Below are positions 1 to 9,950 of a stretch of DNA of 64,000 bases, in pieces (the first letter of the stretch is position 1; each line of letters starts with the position of its first letter). Position numbers and translations under genes: made by a program. The stretch comes from Channa striata (lineage: Eukaryota > Chordata > Actinopteri > Anabantiformes > Channidae): the NCBI GenBank assembly GCA_033026295.1, contig CM065174.1, positions 28,116,720 through 28,180,719 of the forward strand, read 5' to 3'. Under the pieces are notes generated by a model, which did no database searches, was not told the origin of the DNA, and saw only the letters and a program-made list of their open reading frames with translations.

Positions 1-1089
1 CGTGCCATTCCCTCTGTGCAACAGCTGATTCGGTTCACGTCACTTTTTAGCAGAAGACACTGAGCCCAGGCATTCTCCCTGGTTGTGTTAGAATTATATG
101 GACAAGAAAGTAGCTCTTGGAATATTTTCAGCGACGGTTTGGCCACTGGCAAGAATTTTTCTTATATCTTGCATGTGTGTGTAACTCAGTGTCTTGTACT
201 GTTACTGTAGAGAAATGGTTATTTACTTTCATAGCAAAAATGTAGCATAAGCAATATTACTGACTCATTCACATTTATGCATTTATTAATTACTTTGCGT
301 TTTGATTGTGCATCAAGCCTTCCATACTCAAAGGTGTGATGTGGGGCTGGACTAGTTCTCAGACACAGCAGAGGGCGCCGTTCCCACAAACAACGGTCCA
401 TTGGAGGAAAAATAAATCCCAAAAATGAAGCAAAAATCTGAGCTTTCTAGCTGTTATCTGGATTGCATTTTGGATCTTTGCAGTTGTTTTGAATCTGTTT
501 GAAGCCTATTGCCAATGCTGTTATCTGCCTGTCCATCTGACCTGTCTTCTTATGACTTACCTGCCAGCCTGCCTGCCGGCTCATCGTGTGGCCTGTCTGT
601 GACTCTTTATCATCAGACCCTGCTTAGATTCCTGCCCTGTGCTCTTGGTGCTGTAAATCTGGTTAGTTGCTGAACTGTTTGTTCTGGACGTGTAAAGTTT
701 GCATGTTGTTTGGATCTTGCATTAGGAAAATATTTGGATCTTGGATTGTGTCTATTGGACCTTTAGCTTAAGTATAGTTTATTTGGACCTGGGAATTTGG
801 TGGATGTTGGTTTTTGGAATAGTAGAAATCTGTATGTTCTCTGCTTTCCACATTGAGGATCACGATACTCGTACTTATAATGGTCACCTGCCATCTTACC
901 TCTGTCCTGGTTCCTGGCTCCATACCACTCATCTGTTTCTCCAACTCAATCTACAAGTAAGCTTCTAGTTTGTCTGCATCTGAAGACCTAACACTCACAC
1001 GCTGTTTCTCTCGGTTCTTAGTGGTCCGCCTCCCTACTGTTCGACCGGTCACCGGTCACAACACTGCAATTCAGGAATCACTCACCAGC
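1..1089. other. Gene-free stretch; C/T-rich segment of possible LTR origin
   Basis: No reading frame here resembles a known protein. From about 480 to 1,060 the plus strand is rich in CTG, CCTG and TTGGA words. It shares a short motif (CTGCC-GGCTCATCGTG followed by CCTGTCTG) with the segment near 7,560-7,590, and it ends in a GGTCACCGGTCACAACA-like terminus. That style resembles fish LTRs, but no paired LTR, primer-binding site or target duplication was found, so the class is left open. Confidence 0.3.
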
Positions 1090-1097
1090 CTTTAGAT

Positions 1098-1149
1098 CAG
1101 TGTTTCTCAAATAGTGGGGGGCGTCACAGAAAATAATTGAGAAGCACTG
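1098..1149. mobile_element. Minimal hAT-type element (52 bp) with intact target duplication
   Basis: The 13-bp ends CAGTGTTTCTCAA and TTGAGAAGCACTG are inverted repeats with one mismatch. They enclose only 26 bases. The 8-bp word CTTTAGAT stands directly on both sides (1,090-1,097 and 1,150-1,157). An 8-bp target duplication and CAGTG termini are the hallmarks of hAT transposons. This looks like a non-autonomous copy with nearly all of its interior deleted, still recognisable by its junctions. Confidence 0.75.
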
Positions 1150-1157
1150 CTTTAGAT

Positions 1158-1861
1158 CGTTACTCATCAATTTACAATTATTGTTACCAATACTATAAAC
1201 ATATTGACCTTCTGTCTGTGTTTATATTTTTTATAAAACAAAACCGTGAGAGCAATTGTGGCGGGAGGAGAAAGGGAGGAATGAGTGATAAACAAGAAAA
1301 CCATGGCATGATAGGGAAATCTCTTTTGGCCTCCTTCAGTACTGTATACACCAAAATCAACTCACCACTACTTAAACCTTGTCATCCAACGGCTGTGCAT
1401 TAACATGGTAAATGAGTAATTACATCCTGGGCCAAACTCACGGGCAAATGGCTTTGAACAGATAAAGATACCGTTGGTAGCGAAAGAAGCTCCAGTACAT
1501 TCTAAGACATCGAATAAATGTTTATATATGTGTGTGTGTATATATAAAGCAAATCATAGGTAAATATTTCTTAGCAGCAAATGTGAAGAAAACTACTCAT
1601 GGTTGCTGGTAAAATAATTTCCTATCATGAAGTGGTCCCACTGCGTGAGAATGCAAGCTCCAGGATTGCGATTTAATTTAAAGTTATTGGTTGTGCATAT
1701 CAAAGTAAAACTAACTACACTAAGATCTTGTTTTCTGATTGTGTATAGGGAAACAGAGAAGGTGCCGGGCAGTTTTTAAAGTGAAACCAAAAAAAAAGAA
1801 ACTCTCGGTTTAAATGGGTTTTTATCTGCATATTTGGAATTTTACCAGCATCCCTATTTAG
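1158..1861. other. Gene-free stretch with a short TA/TG microsatellite
   Basis: No coding signal was recognised. A short mixed TATATATG/TGTGTGTG/TATATATA run lies at about 1,521-1,548. The rest is AT-rich intergenic or intronic DNA. Confidence 0.5.
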
Positions 1862-1912
1862 ATGGATGGTTAGATCGATACTTTATTCATCCCAACGGGA
1901 AACTAGATTCTA
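1862..1912 (-). mobile_element. 3' end of a Rex1-like LINE
   Basis: Read on the minus strand the segment ends GGGATGAATAAAGTATCGATC followed by ATC-type repeats. This matches the common fish Rex1-family terminus (GGGATCAATAAAGTATCTATC with a short tandem tail). Only the last ~50 bases are recognisable, consistent with strong 5' truncation. The family name is from recognition of the tail only. Confidence 0.45.
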
Positions 1913-2261
1913 GCTTATCCACAACTTATAAGGCAAAAATAGGGTGATCGAATGATCTGACACCTTTGCTTAGTTAATGTGTGACCCACAAAGTGCATAT
2001 GGGACAGTGGAAAGACAGTGAAAGAGATGTTAAACTCTTAATCTTGACATTCCAAAAGAGATAACAACCTCTAATCCCAACTTCATCAAGGAAACAGCTT
2101 CTCTTTAAGAAACACAGAGTTTCAACCGCTTCCCTCACATTTCTGCAGAGTGGTGTGACTTTCAGTTCCTTATTTATACATCAACAATTGGAGCACAATA
2201 AGTGTTCATCAAATGCAGATCAGGAGAAAATCATTGGGTGGTTCAGAGTAAGCTGTCTATG

Positions 2262-2880
2262 ACATAAGGTACGGTAAAACTTTATTGATCCCAGGGAGTG
2301 GACTCCCGGTGCAACAGCAGCAGAGTATAGTTTTACTAAAATCACCATAACAGAATCTAAATTGCAACAAAAAACATGGAATAGGTCATGACAAAACTGA
2401 GATACATTAGACAACCAAAGTGTGTTAAAGACAGTGGAATACTGCTCTCACAGACTGAAACCGAACACAGTTTGTAGATAAGCAGGATGCTTGAGCTGCT
2501 GGGAGCAGAAGGAGCGATCACACACCAGAGGCGGAGCAGCCCCATTAAGCCCTTCAGCCCTCACTAGCTGGAAACCACCCAGTCATAGCAAGTCGAAACC
2601 AAGATCCCCCTGCCATGACTCGTCTCCAATCAGCACTAAAGAATTTTCCATTTCGTTGAGTTTCGTCAGCATTTCACTCCAGCTTTGTATCTTTGCCTTC
2701 TCAGCTCCTGGTGGACTTCAGCTTTCCTGGATAGTTTCAGATCTCTTCTGGAAGCAGACATGCTTTTGGCAAGGCTAATAGCTGCTGGAAGGCTAGCTGT
2801 TACCACGTGTAAATGACGTAGTATCCATGGTAATGTGTATGCAAATGAAGCAAATCCGAGGATCCCAGTAGGTCTACATC
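2262..2880 (-). mobile_element. Degraded LINE-like remnant, minus strand
   Basis: On the minus strand the right-hand part contains a short frame resembling a LINE 5' region (residues reading SRRDLKLSRKAEVHQELRRQ, near 2,770-2,700), after which the frame stops. The left-hand part ends in a GGGATCAATAAAGTTTTACC terminus like Rex1-type 3' ends. The body between them, with the reverse transcriptase, is missing. The two halves may be one internally deleted element or two separate insertions. Confidence 0.35.
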
Positions 2881-2989
2881 TCCCGTCCCCTCGATGCTCT
2901 TAGTCCTCGCAGGAAACTTTAAACGTGACGCAGCACAGACACCTCAGCTTCCTCAAGTCGAAAAAAAATGCCACTATGGACAATCAGTT

Positions 2990-3110
2990 CCTCCATCAAT
3001 CAATCCATTTACCTGTGACCAATTATCTTGCTCGGGGTTGAAAGGGTCTGAACCTGTCCCAGCTGTCATTGGGCTAGAGGCAGGCAATTTTTTTTCTGTG
3101 GCGCCACATG
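2990..3110 (+). repeat. Fragment of a common fish interspersed repeat
   Basis: The words ATCAATCCATTTACCTGTGA, CCTGTCCCAGCTGTCATTGG and GGGCTAGAGGCAGG match a repeat seen very often in fish genomic sequence, which usually begins with ATCCATCCAT and continues GGAGCCTATCCCAGCTGTCAT. Another part of what looks like the same repeat lies at 4,141-4,440. I do not know its class. Confidence 0.5.
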
Positions 3111-3599
3111 AGAAAAATAAAACATTTAGGAGGGCCGGGCCAAAAGGCTGAACTCAATTCTCCATAATATTAATTGTATTTCTTTATAAAAAGAGATAAA
3201 TAGGATTGTCTTGACGAGCTGGTAAGAGTATATGTTATAGTTAAGCAATGAAAAAGTGAGGTAGCCTTACAAAAAATGTCATTTATTCTATCAAATTTCC
3301 AAACAAAATGTGAATTTTTTTTACCATTCGTAATTCATACTAGTTTTTCAGTCATATTTAGTGCAGAACACGTTTTGAGTTTCAACTGTTGGAAAGTTCT
3401 GTAAAGCTTCAGAGCATTCCAAAGACGTCACCATATCGTCTTTATGCTCTAAACATTAAGCGAGATATATCGTATTGAGCGGTCACTGACGATCGCTGAA
3501 GTGTGATTTTGAGAAAAAGGCCTCCAAAGAAAGTGTCTCAGTTGGCTGCTAGTTGGTATCTTTACATGCCTACAAACCACCTCATTTGGTGTTTTTAAG

Positions 3600-4096
3600 T
3601 TGTTTGTTCTTGTTCAGTGAGAGAAATCTAGTCTCTGCTGAGCATTAACGAGTGCATCAAACTTAGGTCGAACGTCTGAGATGTGAAGCACATCTGACAG
3701 ATGATCATCAGTGAAACAGGATCTATACTGGATTTCGTAAACTTCATCATTGGAAATGTTTGTTTACACATGTAGGTAGAGCCAAAGAGAACCAACGTCT
3801 TCTGAGCAAAGTTCTCCTCCTTGAAAGAAGAGTTGAAAACAGCAGAGATCTGACTTAAAGTGCTTTGCTTCTGCATCAGACTGCACGTCAGCGAGTTCCA
3901 GCTGAACATCGCTGGCTGCATTATCGACATTGCAGGTAAAGGAAGACGAGGTCATGTGCATTTCATCCTCGATTGTTCTGAGATTGTCAAATCGCTTTGA
4001 AAACTCACTCATGCGCATATCTTGATATACATGTAACGTCATTATGTGCGTGAATAAAAACAACTTCAAAATAAAGGCAATGCAGCTGTAGTTCAT
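3600..4096 (-). pseudogene. Broken hAT transposase (GTF2IRD2/ZBED-like), C-terminal part
   Basis: Two overlapping minus-strand frames together encode the end of a hAT-superfamily transposase of the kind also found in the domesticated GTF2IRD2 and EPM2AIP1-like proteins. The first frame (4,096 leftward) reads SKRFDNLRTIEDEMHMTSSS and later VDNAASDVQLELADVQSD. The second (3,930 to 3,628) carries KTLVLFGSTYMCKQTFPMMK, the dimerisation-domain signature (family pattern LFGSTYxCEQTFSxMKxxKS). The protein switches frame near 3,850, so a small indel has broken it. The N-terminal zinc finger and catalytic core are absent. The family normally integrates with 8-bp duplications, but the ends of this copy were not found. 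It is a dead fragment. Confidence 0.75.
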
Positions 4097-4140
4097 GCGT
4101 GAGGTGAATAAAAAAAATATGTCTAATTTGTAATTTCCAT

Positions 4141-4440
4141 TTAACCTTGCACAGGGCCGTACAATGCCCAGGTCTGAGCTGGAGGCAGGTTACAGCCTCT
4201 ACAGTTTTTTAGTGGATGTCAGGGCAAACACAGACAGACAACTATTCACGCTCAAACCTACGGGCAATATGGAGTCAGCTATGACCCTATGTGTGACATG
4301 GACTGTGGGGGGAAATCCATACAGGCACAGGGAGAACATTTAAACTCTACACAGAAAGGCTGCAGCCGGCAGGAAGACTTAAACCAGGAACCTTCTACCT
4401 GCCCAGCATTAACTGCTCCTCCACTGTGCTTTCCCCAATC
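4141..4440 (+). repeat. Interspersed repeat (cacctacgggcaat type)
   Basis: The segment contains, in order, TCACGCTCAAACCTACGGGC, GACTGTGGGGGGAAATCCAT, GGCACAGGGAGAACAT and CTCTACACAGAAAGG. These are the ordered landmarks of a very abundant fish repeat. It is diverged and carries small indels. It appears to be a separate part of the repeat family also seen at 2,990-3,110 and 54,842-54,960. Confidence 0.55.
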
Positions 4441-4639
4441 TGTTCACTGCATTCAAATATTTACTATTTCTGTAAAACACACGTGCCAAACTAGATATCT
4501 GTAAGACTGATCTATAAATAATGATTTATTATGTAAGTGGTTGCATTTGCTTTTTTAATTATAAAATGACAGTGGTTGTGTTTCAGCTTGATAAAATGTA
4601 GCACAACATTCACGGACAGGGGTTAAATTGGCTCAGAGC

Positions 4640-4763
4640 TTCCTCTTTCAGACTCGGTTGGGGTTCAGGGACACTTTGACGTGTGGCCGGAGGAGCCGGG
4701 GATGGAACCAAACACTGTGGGATCAGTGGACGACCGCACCACCTACTGTGCCACAGTCGCCCA
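4640..4763 (-). mobile_element. tRNA-derived SINE head, minus strand
   Basis: On the minus strand it begins GGGCGACTGTGGCACAGTAG and reaches an internal B-box-like GGTTCCATCCCCGGC, then CACACGTCAAAGTGTCC. The same arrangement (CTGTGGCTCAGTTGG, GTTCGATCCCTGG, ACATGTCGAAGTGTCC) is found in the plus-strand SINE at 34,270-34,555. This copy lacks the 3' half. Confidence 0.6.
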
Positions 4764-4987
4764 TCTACCAGATGACTAAATGCCAAAGTACATATGGTTC
4801 AAACGGTATATCTGGATCTGATGGAACTACACAAAAAAGTTACTCATTTGCTGAAATCCTTCAACTGTTGAGCAGATCAGAAACACCCATTGTTTGCTAC
4901 TGAACAAACAGAGGGCTTTTAGTCTGCGAATGGTAAATTTAAACGCTCCTCTGGCTAATAGAAACAAATTCAACCCCCCTTCCCCAT

Positions 4988-5010
4988 CACACACACACAC
5001 ACACACACAC
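4988..5010. repeat. (CA)n microsatellite
   Basis: An uninterrupted CA dinucleotide run of 23 bases, flanked by C/T-rich DNA. Confidence 0.95.
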
Positions 5011-7226
5011 TTCCTCTCTCTCCCCCACACTTAGGCTACAGCTGACCCAACTGATAAAAACAGCCTTGTCCCAGGGGACATCGTTATTGCTGGGGCTAAT
5101 TGCCAGAGATAATGTGATGAATCCTACATTAATGGGAGCTGATTATGTGACAGGCAGGGCAGCACTCAGCCACTTAATAATCCATTAGTGCAACAAACAG
5201 AACAGACTCAACGTAAGCAGCACTGAAGACATTTTGCTCACACACAACCTGAGGATTAAACTAAGAAATGGTCCCCGTGCATTTTCTGCATTGACACTAA
5301 TTCTTTAATTTCAGATTTCTGAGTCTTCTGGAAGGAAAATGTGCTGCTCACAGTGTCTTTCTTTGTCCCCTAAGAAGTAAATCAACTTCTTATTTTGAGT
5401 TTACTGACACCTGAAACATTTGTCCAAAAACCTGCCTTTGGAAAATCACATAGATGAGACAAAAACGTGGTGTGCAGAGGTCAGCGACAGCATGCACACT
5501 TCAAAAACGAAAGTTTTGGCTCACTCCCCAAAAAAATGTATGCAATGTTTAGCATCAGATTATGTACGGTGAAATTAAGTGGAAGCAACAAACTACCCTG
5601 CATAGATGGAATAGGTTTTCAGATTTTTACTTTATTTTTATTTAGAAATACAAAATGTTTTTAAGTTGACTGCTCATAAATATTAAGTTGCTCCAAACAC
5701 TTTTTCGAATTAGCTTTTCCAATAAGGAAAATGCTCTAACATCCTCTCCCCCGGCACAAATACAAAGCTGAGCTAATTTTACAAAGTGTTTACTCTGTTG
5801 TCCACTGACACAAGCCGAAGATGGTCAGTCTTTGGACAACAGATTCTCACTCTATTGTCCTTTATCCGTCAGTCCAATAGAACTCTAGGCTATAACACAT
5901 TCCAATAATAGAATTATAACGTAAAGCAAATTATTCTCACTTTTAAACACGTGCCACGTCTAGCAGGTCCTGTAACGCACAGTCTGTACTTGTTTTGTGT
6001 TGAGTGGACGGAGGAGGGGACATGAAATCCTGCACTAAAAGCAGAATAAAAGTCCATTTTATTACACACACCTGTGTTATCACTGTGAAGGCGTCTTTAA
6101 TCTGTCAGGGCAATGTAAAGACTGCAGGTCTAAAAAAAGGCATGATTAGCTCAGATAAAAACAGGAGCTTGCAAATATCCTGTAACTTGACAATAGATTT
6201 TTGGAGCATTTGACATCAGTTGTTAGCCATCAGTCAAGAAAATACAACAATTTTGGTGTGAAACTCAAAGAGAAACGTACAGGAAGTCTGTTTTTGAATA
6301 TTGGAGGTTTTTCCTGGAGCTTTCAATCAAAAGAGCTTAAACAGGACTTGTGAGACAAGAATACGTTCAATGAAGGAGAGGTTCATTAGAATCTTGTAAT
6401 AGTTTTAAAATAAATTTTACGAGCAAAGATAAGAGCCTTACGTTTGCCTTTATTGTGGCTTTGATTTGATTCTTGAATGTAATGAATGAAGGGATTCATA
6501 TTTGAGTGCAACACTTCTTACAATAGATCAAAAATGGAAAACATACTGATTACAGGTGTGGAGGGAGGAGGCGGGGCTATACTTTGACCTAATTCATAGT
6601 ACAATTGCACGATACCCGGGGAAAAAATAAATTCCCAGGGTTTCTTTATCTTCGCTTGAAAATGAAAGAGATTTGTTTTGCAACCTTTATTCGGGGGATC
6701 CGGTTTCTGTTCGTCTGCACTGTGGGAAGCATCTGAGAGAGGAAAGCTGTTGTCACAGCAACACAACAATACGCGACATTGGGCGCTACACCACTTTTTA
6801 CACCTTCCACAGTGCTCCGGGCCTCCGACTGGGCTCAAGATCATCCAACATGACAACAATCATGCAGATTGCACACAGGACTGGCTCCCGACTCTGTGAA
6901 TGTCTTAGAGTGGTCCAGTCTAGATTTCCAGATTTTTTTTATTTGCCATTTCTGCATAAACAGACAGCCTGGGCATGTAGGAATTCTCCTGGAGTCAAGT
7001 AAAGAATTTGAAGCCATGAAAAAGATATAATAATTAATAAAATATGTAACTACAAGAATAGAAAAGATAATAAATAGGAGGGTGGGTTTCAGATACTGCA
7101 CATGATATTGCCCATATACACGTTTTGTATTTGCCAACAGTCTCGCTGTGGTAGGGAAAACACTGTCGTTAAATCGCGTTGTGTGTGTGATGATACTGTC
7201 CACTCTACTGTGTCTGCGGTTATAGG
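5011..7226. other. Gene-free stretch
   Basis: No frame resembles a known protein. The segment at about 6,930-7,130 is very AT-rich. On the minus strand it ends GGCAAATAAAAAAAATCTGG, so it could be the 3' tail of a retroelement, but I cannot name the family. The short open frames around 6,520-7,200 on both strands show no recognisable domain. Confidence 0.5.
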
Positions 7227-7735
7227 TGTCATGATTCAGCCCCTTATCTCCACTTCCTCTCCTGGACCTTTATTTTGTTGCCCTTTTTCCCCCACATCCT
7301 GTTCCTGCTCCATAGTCAACTCTGCCAACTTCACCACCAATCACTGACCTTGATTGTTTTCACCTGTTCCCCCTGCCGATTTAAACCTGGCCTTCACCAC
7401 AGCTCTCTGTAGTACTACACTGAGCTTTCTAGCCTTTCTTGTATTGTGACTTGGACCTTGCTGCTCTGCTTGCCTGTTCACCTGCTGCTTGTCTGCTACC
7501 TGTTTGGCCGCTTCTCTGCGAACCTGTCTACAGAAATCTGCCTGCTAAGCTTGTGATCTGCCTGCTGGCTCATCGTGCCGTCTGCCTGTCTGCAAACCAT
7601 TACCACTGATCTCAATTCTGGTCGTGCTGAATAAACCCGCCTTTCACCCCTCTCCTCAGTAGCTTGATCCCTTCTACTTACCTGGTCATCTGCTGTCTCC
7701 CATATCTCCTGGTCCCTCCATTTTGTCTGATGAGG
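7227..7735 (+). other. LTR-like segment, class uncertain
   Basis: The stretch begins TGTCATGATTCAGCCCC. It carries a TATA-like GATTTAAACC near 7,378 and an AATAAA at about 7,631 followed by C/T-rich sequence. This is the order of U3, promoter, polyadenylation signal and U5 in fish LTRs. It shares a CTGCTGGCTCATCGTG word with the segment near 575. No second LTR, primer site or flanking duplication was seen, so it may be a solo LTR or only LTR-like in composition. Confidence 0.3.
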
Positions 7736-7739
7736 TATA

Positions 7740-8560
7740 GTCACTGCTGGGCTTTCTCTGCTGTGGCAGTTCTGTGTGTTCTTTGACCAGCTCAGGCCAG
7801 AGGTTGCCTGCAAGCCCAGGAACTTGTGGCAGTCAGCCCTCTCCATCTCAGTCCCTCTGATGATCAGAGGCTGCAGAGGAGAAGGGTTTTTCCTAAAGTC
7901 TATTACTATTTCTTTTGTCTTGTTTATGTTGAAGACACTTCTATACAAGCTTAGACTGCTGGGGGACCAACCCCTGATGCACTTGTTGGTTTTACACCTA
8001 TAATTTGTGAGTGCCTGGATTCCCCGCTACATGCTGTTTGTTGTTATTCAGATAGTAGCTCTCAAGCTTTGGGGAGTGTGCCCTGTTTGAAGCTCTGATG
8101 GACTTCCGTAGCTCGGCTATCCTATAGTCCAATTGGTCCCCTGACTTAAGAACTTCCTGCCTTTTCTTGATTTATGTTTCATGTCCATATTAAACCAGGG
8201 CTCACACTCACAATGATACATTGCAGTTCTCTGGGCAAATAAAATGGCCTCAGTGTTAAAAAGCCCACATCTACCGAACAAGGAGCATCACCTTACAGTC
8301 GGTGCACCAGGACTGTTTGACTTGGGCGTCAGTCCTCAGTCTTGTTGCTTTCTGCGGTGCCTTGGTCCTGTCAGAATACAGAGTCACCTTCCACAGTTAT
8401 TGCCTTGTCAGGTTTTTTCACAAAAACACAGCAAGGAGCAGTCCCATGTGTCCCGCTGCATAGAGGTCTGGGTGTGAAGTTTGTCCACTTCATTAACCAG
8501 AGACTGGATGTTTGCAGACACTGTGACTGGGAGGGTTAGCCTTCTGCTTCCCTTCAGCAC
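7740..8560 (-). pseudogene. Wrecked Rex1-like LINE (endonuclease and RT fragments)
   Basis: Three islands of non-LTR retrotransposon coding sequence are read in order on the minus strand. At about 8,540-8,400 the start of an apurinic endonuclease domain reads VSANIQSLVNEVDKLHTQTS and then CSLLCFCEKT, where the family has LLCFTETW; a TGA replaces the expected tryptophan codon. At about 8,160-7,990 the linker reads ELRKSIRASNRAHSPKLESY and then WRGIQALTNYRCK. At about 7,950-7,760 the end of the reverse transcriptase reads FNINKTKEIVIDFRKNPSPL and CHKFLGLQ. Most of the endonuclease and the catalytic RT core are deleted, and stops and frameshifts occur throughout. The order and motifs match the Rex1/Babar-like branch of the Jockey superfamily. 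The related region 8,560-8,840 may be further upstream sequence of the same element but is not recognisable. Confidence 0.65.
7949..7984 (+). repeat. L2 3'-UTR fragment inside the Rex1-like remnant
   Basis: About 35 bases (GCTTAGACTGCTGGGGGACC then AACCCCTGATGCACT) are identical to the L2 3' untranslated sequence at about 43,389-43,424. They lie in the opposite orientation to the surrounding Rex1-like coding remnant, between its linker and RT-end islands. Confidence 0.6.
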
Positions 8561-8869
8561 CTCATGGTCTGCCGCATGTCCTCGAAGAGTTCTGCAACGT
8601 CGCGCACACAGAGGAGTGCCATCTTGAGCCTCCTGACTTGAGCCCTATCGTATTGTATTTGTATAACATCTCTGGAGAGATCTGAAAATGGCTGTCCACC
8701 AACAGTCCTGTCACAGCAGTCGCTCCTCCACCTCCACCTCTCCCTCCTTTGAAGCAGCGGCACCTACCTCGATGACAGGTGCTCATATACCGGCCCCTGC
8801 ACTTTGCAAGTCCACACGAGTCACCAGATGGTATCAGCAAACCTCACAGTAGCAGAGAACTCTTTAGCC

Positions 8870-9213
8870 TCAGAGACAGAGTAGCTTTGAACCAACCTCA
8901 TTCCTAACCACTTCTTCTCCCCGTTCCTCCGGCTGCCCTGCTTCGCTCCATGTATCTCTCTGGCTTCGTGGCTCTCTCCCCTCCCGGCATCTGCTCGTCT
9001 TCTTCCTGCAACTCAGCACTCCATCTGCACCGGGACTCCAAGCTCCTCCAGCCACTCACCTGTCTCTCCCTGCGGCCATTCTGTGCTCCTCTCCCCCACG
9101 TCCCTAACTGTGCAGTATCCAACATTAAACAGTCTTTTTTATCACATCATCCGCTCTGTTTAGTCGCTCACTTTGGGTCCACTTAAAACTACACTACACT
9201 CTGGAAGTGTGAC
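8870..9213 (+). other. Possible solo LTR
   Basis: A C/T-rich segment contains AACATTAAACAGTC, then GTCGCTCACTTTGGGTCCAC, and ends GTGTGACA. Many fish LTRs end in this way (a polyadenylation region, a TTTGGGTCCAC word, then a TGACA terminus). The left boundary is unclear and no target duplication was identified. It abuts the Tc1 tail at 9,215. Confidence 0.35.
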
Positions 9214-9214
9214 A

Positions 9215-9490
9215 AGTCCCCATCCAGCCTGACTGAGCTTGAGAGGTTTGGAAAGAAGACTGGCAGAAAATCCCCTAGATTCCATCCAGATGTGCAAATC
9301 TTGTTGTGCCAAACCCAAAAAGACTGTAATTGCAGCCAATGTTGCTTCAAGTATTGAGCATTTGAGTTTTCTTATGTTTAATAAATTTAAAAAGATTGTC
9401 TTTATGGGGTACTGAGTGTAGATTAATGAGGAAAAAGATGAATTTTATCAATTGTAGTTTTAGGCTGCAACATAACAAAATAAATAACCT
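9215..9490 (+). mobile_element. Tc1/mariner 3' end
   Basis: The text runs CTGACTGAGCTTGAGAGG, GTGCCAAACCCAAAAAGACT, GTAATTGCAGCCAATG, TTAATAAATTTAAAAAG, TTTATGGGGTACTGAGTGTA and GGCTGCAACATAACAAAAT. These landmarks, in this order, are the transposase C-terminus and 3' flank of a common fish Tc1-like element. Several are shortened or mutated. The upstream transposase and the terminal inverted repeat are missing, so it is a 5'-truncated, inactive remnant. Confidence 0.7.
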
Positions 9491-9917
9491 AAAAAAGGGA
9501 AGGGAGTCTGAAAACTGAATGCACTGACACTAAGATGACTTGACGCTTGATATAACACCACAAAGCCTTCATTTTATCATCTCTGCAGTGGTAACACAAA
9601 CAACAGCCGGAACGAGGTCTCTGCAGAAGAGTGCGTGTCACACAACAACAAATAACAAGTGGGTCAGTCCACTTCAGGGTGACTTGGACCCGGCCCCCTT
9701 GCCACGAGCCTGTTTGTGGTGTAAGCAGCCCGCTGGCAGCTTGCCTGTGCATCCTCTGCCCGCAGCCGGTGCTTCATCTTCAGTTTCTCTCTCACTTTGC
9801 TCCTTCAGCATTTCAATAAGATGTGAGCGTGGCTTTGCACACAGTCTTCATCCTCCAACGTCAGCATCTGTTTACCAAAACCCAGGACACTTCACTCTCA
9901 TTTTCTCTTTCTTTGAA

Positions 9918-9922
<5 letters not shown>

Positions 9923-9949
<27 letters not shown>

Positions 9950-9950
9950 A
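9923..9950. repeat. (TG)n microsatellite
   Basis: An uninterrupted TG dinucleotide run of 28 bases. Confidence 0.95.
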
